Assembly: GCA_013373085.1 (NCBI GenBank)
Contig: JABXIM010000032.1
Location: 1-64,000 of the forward strand
DNA length: 64,000 nucleotides
Direction of reading: 5' to 3'
Origin: Oceanospirillaceae bacterium
GTDB taxonomy: Bacteria; Pseudomonadota; Gammaproteobacteria; Pseudomonadales; Balneatricaceae
In this document: in pieces, positions 21,401-30,404 of the stretch
Layout: each line of letters begins with the position of its first letter
How positions within the stretch are numbered: position 1 is the stretch's first letter
Position numbers and translations under genes: made by a program
The notes under the pieces: model-generated
Databases searched by the model: none
Seen by the model: the letters and a program-made list of their open reading frames with translations, nothing else
What the model was told of the DNA's origin: nothing

Positions 21401-21910
21401 TGGGTGGTGAGTGGTGAGGCGCAAGGGGCGGGTTCTGGAGGCGTAGAAGCTCGCTCCGCGCGTCATGTAGGTTGGCTCAAGCGACGCAGGAGCGGACCCA
21501 ACACCAAATGTTTCGGGATGGTACCTTGCCACCCGAAACCAATCGATCTGTACGGCGGTCGATATGATGGGTACGCGATGCCCTTGCGGCGAGGCCAAGG
21601 CTGAAGCCCTGCGGTTGCATCGCTTGCCCCACCCTGAGGCCCTCATGCCTCACGCTTTCCACTTCGTCGTACCCTAGCTACACTGCTTTCGACGGCAGAC
21701 GGATTGATCCTCATTTTGTACATCCGATTGCCTTTTGACGAAATTTAAGGACAATGGCGTCCCATGCCCGGTCGTTACCCACTTGTATCGCTCCGGGAAC
21801 TGCTTATTCAGAGGGCGCGGGCGTTCATCAGGAACTGCGCGTCATCGGAGACGGTTCGGCAGTGATCCTGTCTGAGCGTCGCGAAAACTGGCGATTACGG
21901 AATCTACAAG
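21401..21910. other. Intergenic region with repeat sequences
   Basis: No credible gene is visible. The region contains one copy of the dispersed intergenic repeat on the minus strand (21539-21634). Beside it is a stretch beginning GTAGGTTGGCTCAAGCGACG at 21467 that looks like another REP-type sequence. The last 250 bp before the ABC transporter gene hold its presumed promoter, which I could not define. Confidence 0.6.
21539..21634 (-). repeat. Dispersed intergenic repeat, copy A
   Basis: Read on the minus strand it starts GGGTGGGGCAAGCGATGCAA, contains GGGCATCGCGTACCCATCAT, and ends in a small hairpin ATCGACCG...GATCGATTG. The same order of blocks occurs at 30957-31053, 56194-56290 and 60443-60539. 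Copy A shares an additional flank GGTTTCGG-TGGCA with copy B. Confidence 0.75.
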
Positions 21911-22687
21911 ATGTCCCAGGCGCAAACAGCTTTGGAGCTGGTCGACATTCACAAGTCCTATGGAGAGCTGGAAGTGCTGAAGGGCATTTCCCTGCAGGCG
22001 AAGGATGGCGATGTTATTTCCATTCTCGGTTCCAGCGGCTCCGGTAAAAGCACTCTGCTGCGGTGCATCAACCTTCTCGAACGCCCGAACTCCGGGCAGA
22101 TCCGCGTTTCCGGCGAAGAGCTGGTGCTGAAGCGGGCAAAGGACGGTTCGCTCGATGCGGCCAGCCGCCGCCAGCTTGAATCGATGCGCTCGCGCATCGG
22201 TTTCGTGTTCCAGAGTTTCAATCTCTGGCCCCACAAAACCATTCTCGACAACATCATCGAAGCGCCGGTGCAGGTGCTCAGACAGTCCCGTGACCAGGCG
22301 GTTGCGCGTGCCGAAGAACTGCTCAAGCGTGTCGGTCTGCTGGACAAGGCGAAGGCGTATCCGGGCAACCTGTCGGGCGGCCAGCAACAGCGCATCGCCA
22401 TTGCCCGTGCGTTGGCGATGGATCCCCAGGTCCTGCTGTTCGATGAGCCGACTTCGGCGCTGGACCCCGAGCTGGTCAACGAGGTGCTGGCGGTCATGCG
22501 CTCGCTGGCCGACGAAGGCCGCACCATGCTGATCGTGACCCATGAAATGCGCTTTGCGCGCGAGGTATCCAGCCAGGTGGTGTTCCTGCATCAGGGCCAG
22601 GTCGAAGAAATGGGGCCACCGGAGCAGCTGTTCGGCAATCCCACCTCGCAGCGCGTGCGCGACTTCATGTCGAGCCACCTGTCCTGA
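21911..22687 (+). CDS. Polar amino-acid ABC transporter, ATP-binding protein
   Basis: This 258-residue ATPase is of the HisP/GlnQ/ArtP type. It shows Walker A GSSGSGKST (about 43-51), Q-loop FQSFNLWPHKT, signature LSGGQQQR, Walker B VLLFDEPTSALD and the switch histidine in IVTHEM. It begins a four-gene operon with a binding protein and two permeases. The extended insertion after the Walker A helix (RVSGEELVLKRAKDG) resembles HisP/AotP, so a basic amino acid (Arg, Orn, His, Lys) is a reasonable but unproven substrate. Confidence 0.93.
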   Translation: MSQAQTALELVDIHKSYGELEVLKGISLQAKDGDVISILGSSGSGKSTLLRCINLLERPNSGQIRVSGEELVLKRAKDGSLDAASRRQLESMRSRIGFVFQSFNLWPHKTILDNIIEAPVQVLRQSRDQAVARAEELLKRVGLLDKAKAYPGNLSGGQQQRIAIARALAMDPQVLLFDEPTSALDPELVNEVLAVMRSLADEGRTMLIVTHEMRFAREVSSQVVFLHQGQVEEMGPPEQLFGNPTSQRVRDFMSSHLS

Positions 22688-22844
22688 CCAGGGCTTTTTA
22701 CCACTGGATTTTGTCGGCCCGTAACGGGCATTCCCGATTAAGGGATCGCACTTATTCGGACAGCATCCGGCAGGGGATCTATTCTGAAGGGAAAGCGTGT
22801 CAGGGACGGCAGCTAACAAAAATCACCATCGAGAGACCAGAACC

Positions 22845-23600
22845 ATGACCATGCGCAAACTGATCGTCACGCTGACACTGGCTGCAAGCAGCCTGATGGC
22901 GGCGTTGCCGGCCCAGGCCGAAAGTATCCGCATTGCCACCGAAGGCGCCTATGCGCCCTTCAACATGAAAGACGAGAGTGGCGAACTCAAGGGCTTCGAT
23001 GTCGATATCGCCAATGCCCTCTGTGAACAGATGCAGGCGGAATGTGAAATCGTGGCACAGGACTGGGAAGGCATCATTCCGGGACTGATGACCCGCAAGT
23101 ACGATGCCATCATCGCCTCGATGTCGATTACCGACGAGCGCCTGCGCGTAGTTGATTTCACTGACCGTTACTATTCCAACGTGCTCGCTTTCGTCGCGCC
23201 CAAGGGGGCGCAGCTGGATACATCCAAAGAGGGGCTCAAGGGCAAGACCGTCGGTGCCCAGCGCGCCACCATTGCCGGTCAGTACCTCGAAGACGAGCTG
23301 GCCGATATCGTCGACGTGAAGCTCTATGACACCCAGGATAATGCCTACCTCGACCTGGCGGCCGGCCGACTCGATGCTTTGCTGTCCGACAAGTTCCCGG
23401 CCTACGACTGGATGCAGACCGAATCCGGCCAGGGCTTCGAGTTCCAGGGCGACGACATCGACATCGACGACAAGATCGCCATTGCCGTGCGCAAGGGCGA
23501 TCCGCTGAAGGAGAAGTTCAACGCCGCCATCAAGGCGATCGTGGAAAACGGCACCTACAAGGCAATCAACGACAAGTATTTCCCGTTCTCCATTTACTGA
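22845..23600 (+). CDS. Polar amino-acid ABC transporter, periplasmic binding protein
   Basis: This 251-residue family-3 solute-binding protein has a Sec signal peptide ending in PAQA (around residue 26). The mature N-terminus is IRIATEGAYAPFNMKDESGE. The family signature GFDVDIANALC lies near residue 50, with the conserved YDAIIASMSITDER motif later. That signature is typical of Lys/Arg/Orn-binding (LAO/HisJ/ArtJ) proteins, so a cationic amino acid is the likely ligand. The ATG at 22845 is chosen because it directly precedes the signal peptide. Confidence 0.92.
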   Translation: MTMRKLIVTLTLAASSLMAALPAQAESIRIATEGAYAPFNMKDESGELKGFDVDIANALCEQMQAECEIVAQDWEGIIPGLMTRKYDAIIASMSITDERLRVVDFTDRYYSNVLAFVAPKGAQLDTSKEGLKGKTVGAQRATIAGQYLEDELADIVDVKLYDTQDNAYLDLAAGRLDALLSDKFPAYDWMQTESGQGFEFQGDDIDIDDKIAIAVRKGDPLKEKFNAAIKAIVENGTYKAINDKYFPFSIY

Positions 23601-23608
23601 CACGCTGA

Positions 23609-23628
23609 CGGGGCTCTGACGAGCCCCG
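23609..23628 (+). terminator. Intercistronic stem-loop after the binding-protein gene
   Basis: A perfect 7-bp stem CGGGGCT/AGCCCCG with a 6-nt loop and no T-run lies between the binding-protein gene and the first permease. Such hairpins commonly stabilise the upstream message, which would give an excess of binding protein over membrane subunits. It is probably not a full terminator. Confidence 0.55.
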
Positions 23629-23654
23629 CTGAACTCTGACAGGATTTTCTGCCA

Positions 23655-24347
23655 ATGGATCTACAAGGGTTTGGGCATCTCCTGCTCGCAGGGGCCTGGA
23701 TGACGGTCAAGTTGGCGCTGGCAAGCCTCTGCGTAGGGCTGGTGTTCGGGCTGATCGGCGCCTCGGCGAAGCTGTCCCGCTTCGGGATCGCCCGCTGGCT
23801 GGGGATGCTCTATACCACCTTCGTGCGCGGTATTCCCGAGCTGCTGCTGGTGCTGACGATCTACTTCGGCGGCTCGATGCTGCTGATGGGGATCGGAGGC
23901 TGGTTCGGTTACGACCAGTACATCGAGGTGAACGCCTTTGTCGCCGGCGTGGCGGCGCTGTCGATCGCTTTCGGCGCCTACGCCACCGAGGTGTTCCGGG
24001 CGGCAATCCAGGAACTGCCCAAGGGACAGTGGGAATCGGCCTACGCCCTCGGCATGACACGCGGGAAAACCTTCTTCCGCATCATTCTGCCGCAGGTCTG
24101 GCGACTGGCCTTGCCGGGCCTCGGCAACCTGTTTCAGGTGCTGCTCAAGGATACCGCGCTGGTGTCGGTGGTCGGGCTCGACGATTTGATGCGACAGGCC
24201 TATGTGGCGTCGGGTTACACCAAGGAGCCCTTTACCTTCTATATGGCGGCGGCCTTTATCTATCTGGGGCTGACGATCATCGCCACCACCATCACGATGC
24301 TGCTGGAGCGTGCCAGCAATCCGGTGACACGGGGAGCGCGGGCATGA
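23655..24347 (+). CDS. Polar amino-acid ABC transporter, permease (HisQ/ArtQ type)
   Basis: This 230-residue inner-membrane protein has about five hydrophobic helices. The EAA-type coupling motif ESAYALGMTRGKTFFRIILPQ (positions about 130-150, abbreviated here) includes the conserved Glu-Ala-Gly pattern. The N-terminal FVRGIPELLLVL stretch is typical of His/Glu/Gln/Arg permeases. It pairs with the next gene to form the channel. Confidence 0.92.
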   Translation: MDLQGFGHLLLAGAWMTVKLALASLCVGLVFGLIGASAKLSRFGIARWLGMLYTTFVRGIPELLLVLTIYFGGSMLLMGIGGWFGYDQYIEVNAFVAGVAALSIAFGAYATEVFRAAIQELPKGQWESAYALGMTRGKTFFRIILPQVWRLALPGLGNLFQVLLKDTALVSVVGLDDLMRQAYVASGYTKEPFTFYMAAAFIYLGLTIIATTITMLLERASNPVTRGARA

Positions 24348-24375
24348 CGAAACGAAATCGCATGGGGACAGGGCA

Positions 24376-25116
24376 ATGAGCTGGGACTGGAGCATTATCT
24401 GGCAGTATCTGCCGCGGCTTCTCGATGGCGCGCTGCTGACACTGGAGCTGGTGGCCATTTCCGGCCTGATCGGGTTTGCCCTGGCGGTCCCGCTCGCGCT
24501 GCTGCGGGTCTCGTCGAATCCCTGGGTGCGGGCGCTGCCGTTCGCCTACATCTTCTTCTTTCGCGGCACACCGCTGCTGGTGCAGATATTCCTGATCTAC
24601 TACGGCGCGTCCCAGTTCGAAGCCATCAAGCAGTCGGTGTTGTGGAACGTGCTGAGCCAGCCGTACTGGTGCGCGATCATCGCCTTCTCGATGAATACCG
24701 CCGCTTACAGCGCCGAGTTGATCCGCGGCGCTATCCAGGCGATCCCGCGCGGTGAACTCGAAGCCGCCGAGGCGCTGGGCATGAGCCGGCCGTTGCAGGT
24801 CCGGCGTATCGTGCTGCCGCGGGCCTTCGGTATTGTACTGCCGGCCTACGGCAACGAGCTGATCCTGATGCTCAAGGGCAGCTCGCTGGCCTCGACCATC
24901 ACGCTGCTGGACCTCACCGGCATGGCGCGGACCATCATCGCCCGAACCTATACGCCGCTGGAAATCTTCTTCGCCGCCGGCATGATCTACCTGCTGATCA
25001 GCGCCTGCTTCATCGGCGGTTTCCGGCTGCTGGAACGGCGCCTGAATCGCTATCAGCACTACCGCCACCATATCGCCCACGAAATGACCGACATCGACCC
25101 CCGACTGCAGGACTAG
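24376..25116 (+). CDS. Polar amino-acid ABC transporter, permease (HisM/ArtM type)
   Basis: This 246-residue polytopic protein carries the family motifs FFFRGTPLLVQIFLIYYG (about 56-73) and the coupling loop EAAEALGMSRPLQVRRIVLP (about 134-153). It is the last gene of the transporter operon. A REP-type hairpin follows 72 bp downstream instead of a classical terminator. Confidence 0.92.
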   Translation: MSWDWSIIWQYLPRLLDGALLTLELVAISGLIGFALAVPLALLRVSSNPWVRALPFAYIFFFRGTPLLVQIFLIYYGASQFEAIKQSVLWNVLSQPYWCAIIAFSMNTAAYSAELIRGAIQAIPRGELEAAEALGMSRPLQVRRIVLPRAFGIVLPAYGNELILMLKGSSLASTITLLDLTGMARTIIARTYTPLEIFFAAGMIYLLISACFIGGFRLLERRLNRYQHYRHHIAHEMTDIDPRLQD

Positions 25117-25416
25117 GGCCAGGGAAGGCGGGGTCCACCGCCGCTTGTTTCAGACCCTTCGCACATTATTGGGGAAAAGCGAAATCCGTAGGATGGGTGG
25201 AACGACGCCGTGGCACGACGTAACCGCTGCTGATGCGGTCAGGGCGTCGTGCAACCCATCGTGGGGTGTCAGTTCAGCATATGCAAGCCTAGTCATTGAC
25301 CGGTTATGCCCAGTTCAGCTCGGGCTCGGTAGCGATTCGCGGCGAGGCTCTGCTCCCATGGAAGGTGTTGGTTCACCGTGGAGGCCGTTCCTGCGACACA
25401 CGCAGAGTGTCATGCA
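25117..25416. other. Convergent intergenic region with REP-like hairpins
   Basis: No gene is seen. The region holds the hairpin element at 25188-25261. Around 25334-25362 the minus strand has a GGGAGCAGAGCCTCGCCGCG stretch that resembles REP sequences common in pseudomonads (from memory). Confidence 0.55.
25188..25261. repeat. REP-type hairpin element (copy E)
   Basis: The element begins GTAGGATGGGTGGAACGACG and ends GGGCGTCGTGCAACCCATC. The two ends form an inverted repeat of 18-19 bp with about three mismatches around a 37-nt centre. The outer GGATGGGTNGAACGA block resembles the left end of the dispersed repeat at 56194. It sits just after the transporter operon, so it may act in transcript stabilisation or termination. 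Confidence 0.7.
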
Positions 25417-26253
25417 TTAGAGGTGATCCAGGATTGCGCGGTACCCGGCCTTATAGTCAGGATAGCGGAAACGGTAGCCGCTGGCTTTGAGGCGGGTGTT
25501 GCGACAGCGCTTGCTGCCGCCGCGGCGTATCGAGCGGCGTTCGCCGATCGTGATTCCCAGTTCCGCGGCCAGCCACTCCATCACTTCGTGCAACGGCGCC
25601 GGCGCATCGTCGCTGGCCAGATACAGGGGTTCCAGCGGGCGCTCTTCCAGCACACGTGCGATCAGATGTGCCAGCACGCCGGCGCAGTCATCGCGGTGAA
25701 TCCGGTTGCCATAATGGGGCGGTTCGGCCGGCGCGGCGATGCCGCTACGGACCTGGTTCAGCAGATGGTTGCGTCCGGGGCCATAGATACCGCTGAAGCG
25801 CACCACGGTGGCCGGAATGCCGCTGTTCAATGCGAGCTGTTCCGCTTCCAGCATGATGCGGCCGCTGAAACGATCGGGTTCGGTGGCGCTGGCTTCGTCC
25901 ACCCAGCGTCCGTCCGCCTGATGGTAGACGCCGCTGCTGGAGGTGAAAATCAGGTGTCGGGGCGGCGCTGGCAGCGCCTGCAGCAGGTTCGACAGACCAT
26001 CGACATAGGCCGCCCGGTATCCCGCCTCGTCATGCTGGCTTGCCGCCGTGCAGTAGACTAGCAGATCGCACGGAGGCAGCTCCCGCAGGCTTTGCGGGTC
26101 GGTCAGATCGGCGGCGATGCCGTGGATGCCCGCCGGTAGCTGGTTTATAGTACGGCGCAGGCCCTGCACGAAATGGCCTGCCTCGATCAGCTCGAGGCCC
26201 AGGGCGCTGCCGACATCGCCGCAGCCGGCGATCAGTATCCGTTGCGTGTGCAT
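25417..26253 (-). CDS. NAD(P)-dependent epimerase/dehydratase family protein (YeeZ-like)
   Basis: This 278-residue extended short-chain dehydrogenase-like protein begins with the Rossmann motif ILIAGCGDVGSALG (residues 6-19). It has a TSSSGVYHQADGRWVDE segment near 110. The catalytic YxxxK of true epimerases is replaced: the equivalent region reads RIMLEAEQLAL. It therefore resembles E. coli YeeZ and is not an obvious sugar-nucleotide epimerase. The substrate is unknown. It is transcribed divergently from oxyR with an 80-bp spacer. Confidence 0.82.
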   Translation of the reverse strand: MHTQRILIAGCGDVGSALGLELIEAGHFVQGLRRTINQLPAGIHGIAADLTDPQSLRELPPCDLLVYCTAASQHDEAGYRAAYVDGLSNLLQALPAPPRHLIFTSSSGVYHQADGRWVDEASATEPDRFSGRIMLEAEQLALNSGIPATVVRFSGIYGPGRNHLLNQVRSGIAAPAEPPHYGNRIHRDDCAGVLAHLIARVLEERPLEPLYLASDDAPAPLHEVMEWLAAELGITIGERRSIRRGGSKRCRNTRLKASGYRFRYPDYKAGYRAILDHL

Positions 26254-26333
26254 CGACCATTCTCCGTCAGGTTATGGCGGCAAATGGTAACCCGAGCCGG
26301 ACCTGCAGGGCCAATAGAGAAAGGAACCCTTCG

Positions 26334-27248
26334 ATGACGCTCACAGAGCTGCGCTATATCGTCACCCTCGCCCGCGAACAGCATTTCGGGCGGGCGGCCG
26401 AACGCTGTTTCGTCAGCCAGCCGACGCTGTCCATCGCAGTCAAGAAGCTCGAGGACGAGCTTGGTATCGCACTTTTCGAACGCAGCAAGAACTCGGTGCG
26501 GCTGACGCCCACCGGCGAGCGCATCGTGCAGCAGGCACAGAAGGTGCTGGAGCAGGCCGAGTCGATCAAGGATCTGGCCCAGCAGGGCAAGGACCAGCTC
26601 TCCAGCCCGCTGCGGGTCGGCGCCATTTACACTATCGGTCCCTATCTGTTCCCGCATCTGGTACCGGAGGTGCAGCGCCTGGCGCCGCAGATGCCGCTGT
26701 ATATCGAGGAGAACTTCACCGAAACGCTGCGCGGCAAGATCCGTAACGGTGATCTGGATGCCATCATCGTCGCGTTGCCCTTCAGCGAACCGGATGTACT
26801 GACCCGCCCCCTCTACGACGAACCCTTCCGGATGCTGCTGCCCAAAAAGCATCCCTGGGCTCAGCTCGACGAGATCGACAGCTCGCGTCTCGGCGAAACC
26901 GAAGTGCTGCTGCTCGGTGAAGGCCACTGTTTTCGGGAGCATGTGCTTGAGGCCTGCCCGACGCTCTCGCAGGCGTTGCATCACCAGCATCATGTCACCG
27001 AGGGCAGTTCGCTGGAAACCATTCGCATGATGGTGGCATCCGGTCTCGGCACCAGCGTGCTGCCGCTGTCGGCCGTCGAGGGGCATTATCGCTCCGATCT
27101 GGTCGTTAGCCGCCCGTTCTGCCATCCGCAGCCGATGCGCACCGTGGCGATTGCCTGGCGTGCCAGCTTTCCCCGGCCTAAGGCGATCGATGTGCTGGTC
27201 GAAGCGCTGAGCCGGTGCCAGCTCGCGGAGGCTGATAAGGCTTCATGA
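26334..27248 (+). CDS. oxyR: Hydrogen-peroxide-sensing LysR-type regulator OxyR
   Basis: This 304-residue LysR protein has an N-terminal winged helix (FGRAAERCFVSQPTLSIAVK, 18-37). The sensing motif GHCFREHVLEAC places Cys199 and Cys208 exactly at the E. coli OxyR disulfide positions. This identifies it as OxyR and not a generic LysR member. It activates peroxide-defence genes as a tetramer. AAAGGA precedes the chosen ATG. The stop overlaps recG as ATGA, a linkage also known in Pseudomonas. Confidence 0.96.
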   Translation: MTLTELRYIVTLAREQHFGRAAERCFVSQPTLSIAVKKLEDELGIALFERSKNSVRLTPTGERIVQQAQKVLEQAESIKDLAQQGKDQLSSPLRVGAIYTIGPYLFPHLVPEVQRLAPQMPLYIEENFTETLRGKIRNGDLDAIIVALPFSEPDVLTRPLYDEPFRMLLPKKHPWAQLDEIDSSRLGETEVLLLGEGHCFREHVLEACPTLSQALHHQHHVTEGSSLETIRMMVASGLGTSVLPLSAVEGHYRSDLVVSRPFCHPQPMRTVAIAWRASFPRPKAIDVLVEALSRCQLAEADKAS

Positions 27249-29323
27249 GTCTGCCGCTTTCGGAACGGCCGGTTACCGACCTCAAGGGCGTCGGCGCGGC
27301 GCTCGACCTGAAACTCGAGCGTCTCGGTATCCGCACCCTCCAGGATCTGCTGTTCCACCTGCCGCTGCGCTACCAGGACCGCACCCGGGTCGTGCCCATC
27401 GGAGCGCTCAGGCCCGGCGACGAGGCGGTGATCAGCGGCGAGATCAAGGTCGCCGACCTGGTGCAGGGCCGGCGACGTGCACTGTTGTGCCGGATTCAGG
27501 ACGGTACCGGGATCATCAGCCTGCGCTTTTTCCATTTCTCTGCGACGCAGAAGAATCAGCTGCGCCCAGGCGTACATTTACGGTGTTTCGGCGAAGCGCG
27601 GCCAGGACCCGCCGGTCTGGAGATGGTGCACCCCGAATACCGACGCATCGAGTCCGACGCCGCGGTGCCGGTGGACGATGCGCTGACGCCGATCTATCCG
27701 GCCACCGAGGGTCTGCACCAGACGCGCCTGCGCAGTCTTGTAACATTGGCGCTGCAATCTTTGGAGCCTGGCGTGCTGCCGGACCTGCTTCCGGAAACAT
27801 TGCGAGCTCAATGGAAGTTGCCGGAGCTCGAGTCGTCGATCCGCTACCTGCATCACCCGCCGGTCGACGCCGATCAGGCGCTGTTGCTCGATGGACGTCA
27901 TCCGGCGCAGCGCCGGCTGGCGTTCGAGGAGTTACTGGCGCATCACCTGTCGTTGCTCAAGCTGCGTCACCAGGCCCAGCGGCAGGGCGCGCCGGCGTTG
28001 CCGTATCGCGGCGAATTGGTGCGGCCCTTCCTGGAAGCGCTGCCGTTCCCGCTGACCGGTGCCCAGAAGCGGGTCTGCAACGAGGTGGCTCGGGATCTGG
28101 CAAAGTCGGTGCCGATGTTGCGGCTGGTGCAGGGGGATGTTGGTTCCGGCAAGACGGTGGTGGCCGCGATGGCGGCGCTGCAGGCGGTCGAAAACGGGTA
28201 TCAGGCGGCCGTGATGGCACCGACCGAGATACTGGCCGAACAGCACCATATCAATTTCAGCGCCTGGCTCGAGCCGCTGGGGATCGAGGTTGCCTGGCTC
28301 GCCGGCAAGGTGAAGGGCAAGGCACGGGAAAAACAGCTCGGCACTATCGCCGACGGCAGCGCCCGGGTGGTGGTCGGCACCCATGCCCTGTTCCAGGACG
28401 ACGTTCACTTCCACGACCTCGGGCTGGTGGTGGTCGATGAGCAGCATCGCTTCGGCGTGCACCAGCGCCTGAGCCTGCGCGAGAAGGGGTGCGACGGCGA
28501 GCGCGCGCCACACCAGTTGATCATGACGGCGACGCCGATTCCGCGGACGTTGACGATGAGCGCCTATGCCGACCTTGACTGCTCCATCATCGACGAGCTG
28601 CCGCCGGGTCGCACGCCCGTCAGCACGGTGGTGATTGCCGACAGCCGGCGCGCCGAGGTGGTCGAGCGGGTGCGTTTGGCCTGTGCCCAGGGGCGTCAGG
28701 CGTACTGGGTCTGCACCCTGATCGAGGAGTCCGAGGCGCTGCAGTGCCAGGCCGCCGAGGTCACTGAGGAGTCGCTGCGCGAAGCGCTGCCGGGGTTGCG
28801 CATCGGACTGGTCCACGGGCGTATGAAAGCGGCGGAAAAGGCCGCCGTGATGGCGCAGTTCAAGGCCGCGGAGCTCGATCTGCTGGTGGCGACGACGGTG
28901 ATCGAGGTGGGCGTTGACGTTCCCAACGCCAGCCTGATGATCATCGAGAATCCGGAACGCCTCGGCCTGGCACAGCTGCACCAGCTACGGGGCCGGGTCG
29001 GGCGTGGATCGGTCGAAAGCTATTGCGTGCTGATGTACCAGGCGCCGTTGTCGAAACAGGGCCGCGAGCGGCTCGGCGTGATGCGTGAAACCAGCGACGG
29101 CTTCCGCATCGCCGAGAAGGATCTCGAGCTGAGGGGCCCCGGAGAGGTGCTCGGTACCCGCCAGACCGGCATGATGCAGTTCCGCATCGCCAACCTGCAA
29201 CGGGATGCCGATCTGCTGCCGCGGGTGCGTCAGGTGGCAACCCAGATCGAGCACGATATCGAACTCAACAGCGCAGTGATCCGGCGCTGGCTCGGCACCG
29301 GCGAGGAGTACGGGCAGGTCTGA
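27245..29323 (+). CDS. recG: ATP-dependent DNA helicase RecG
   Basis: RecG remodels stalled forks and branched recombination intermediates. The 692-residue product has the N-terminal wedge/OB domain (about 1-150), Walker A GDVGSGKTVVA (near 295), the DEQH box VVDEQHRFGVHQR, and motif VI QLRGRVGRG. The C-terminal RecG motif is also present. Length equals that of E. coli RecG. Translation is probably coupled to oxyR. Confidence 0.97.
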   Translation: MSLPLSERPVTDLKGVGAALDLKLERLGIRTLQDLLFHLPLRYQDRTRVVPIGALRPGDEAVISGEIKVADLVQGRRRALLCRIQDGTGIISLRFFHFSATQKNQLRPGVHLRCFGEARPGPAGLEMVHPEYRRIESDAAVPVDDALTPIYPATEGLHQTRLRSLVTLALQSLEPGVLPDLLPETLRAQWKLPELESSIRYLHHPPVDADQALLLDGRHPAQRRLAFEELLAHHLSLLKLRHQAQRQGAPALPYRGELVRPFLEALPFPLTGAQKRVCNEVARDLAKSVPMLRLVQGDVGSGKTVVAAMAALQAVENGYQAAVMAPTEILAEQHHINFSAWLEPLGIEVAWLAGKVKGKAREKQLGTIADGSARVVVGTHALFQDDVHFHDLGLVVVDEQHRFGVHQRLSLREKGCDGERAPHQLIMTATPIPRTLTMSAYADLDCSIIDELPPGRTPVSTVVIADSRRAEVVERVRLACAQGRQAYWVCTLIEESEALQCQAAEVTEESLREALPGLRIGLVHGRMKAAEKAAVMAQFKAAELDLLVATTVIEVGVDVPNASLMIIENPERLGLAQLHQLRGRVGRGSVESYCVLMYQAPLSKQGRERLGVMRETSDGFRIAEKDLELRGPGEVLGTRQTGMMQFRIANLQRDADLLPRVRQVATQIEHDIELNSAVIRRWLGTGEEYGQV

Positions 29324-29441
29324 GGGTTTGCAGGCGACCGGCGGCCGGTCATAAGCTGCAGGCCAAAAGATGGAGACTTGGTGCTTACCGCTTGCGGCCT
29401 TTTCACGGTAAACTTTGCGGGTACCAAGCGACCCGAACACG

Positions 29442-30404
29442 ATGAACGATCAGCCTTCCCTTCTTGCGCCCGAGCAGCCACTGGAGCTGCTGCCCCTCGA
29501 CATCGGGGCCTATCGCCACGGTAATACCGGTGTCGATTACTGCCATCGTTTCGACTCCGGTCGCGACGGCCCGGACATGGTGGTTGTCGGTCTCACCCAT
29601 GGTAACGAGTTCTGCGGCGCCCATGCGCTGTGCGAGTTACTTGAGCAGGACGTGCGTCCCTTGCGCGGCAGCCTGACGCTGATCTTCAACAACGTCGAGG
29701 CCTACCGGCGGTTCGATCCGCAGCGTCCCTTCGCCAGCCGCTTTGTCGACGAAGACGGCAACCGTGCCTGGCTGCCGGAGCGCCTGAAACACCCGAACAG
29801 CGAGGAAACCCGTCGCGCGGCCCGTATCGCGCCGCTATTGCAGGAGGCCGACTTCGTGCTGGACCTGCATTCAACCAGCCACCCGGTTGCGCCGATGCTG
29901 ATCTATCCGGAGCTGCCGGACTGCACCGCACTGGCGGCGACGCTGGCGTTCCCGTTTCCGCAGTTGCTGTACAAGCTGGGCAGTTACCATCCCGGCATGC
30001 TGATCTCGTACGCGATGCAGCATGGCCGTCGCGGCAGCCACGGCATGGTGGCGGAGTGCGGCGCCCATTTCGCCCTCGAAAGCGCACAGCAGGCGCATGC
30101 TATTACGCGTCGGCTGTTGCACCGTTTCGGATTGCTCGCCGAGGACGCGATCGTCCCACCCTGGGGTTATGAGCCCGACCACAGTGCCGGCCACTACCGT
30201 ATCCGCGACGTCATTGAGGCCCGCACCGAGCATTTCCGTTTTGCCGGCAACTATCGCGGCTTCGAGCGGATCGCGCGCGGCGAGGTTTTTGCCCGCGACC
30301 CGGATCCGCTGTACGCGCCCTTCGACAACTGTACCCTGATCATGCCAGCCCGTGTCCCCGTCTGTGGCACCGAAGCGGTGACTCTGGCGGAGTTCCTAGG
30401 ATAA
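29442..30404 (+). CDS. Succinylglutamate desuccinylase/aspartoacylase family zinc hydrolase
   Basis: This 320-residue M14-type carboxypeptidase-like protein has the zinc ligands in GLTHGNEFCG (His and Glu, near residues 54-57) and DLHSTSHP (His). It also has a substrate-loop-like DEDGNRAWL near 107. The sequence looks closer to the aspartoacylase/AspA branch than to AstE, whose DLNRxF motif is not present. It is not adjacent to the ast operon, yet no astE lies in that operon, so an AstE-like role cannot be excluded. The Shine-Dalgarno is weak. Confidence 0.8.
   Translation: MNDQPSLLAPEQPLELLPLDIGAYRHGNTGVDYCHRFDSGRDGPDMVVVGLTHGNEFCGAHALCELLEQDVRPLRGSLTLIFNNVEAYRRFDPQRPFASRFVDEDGNRAWLPERLKHPNSEETRRAARIAPLLQEADFVLDLHSTSHPVAPMLIYPELPDCTALAATLAFPFPQLLYKLGSYHPGMLISYAMQHGRRGSHGMVAECGAHFALESAQQAHAITRRLLHRFGLLAEDAIVPPWGYEPDHSAGHYRIRDVIEARTEHFRFAGNYRGFERIARGEVFARDPDPLYAPFDNCTLIMPARVPVCGTEAVTLAEFLG

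Noticed and set aside
29336-29350. GACCGG/CCGGTC hairpin after recG as a terminator
   Set aside because: It has no following T-run, so at most it is a weak processing or stabilising structure.
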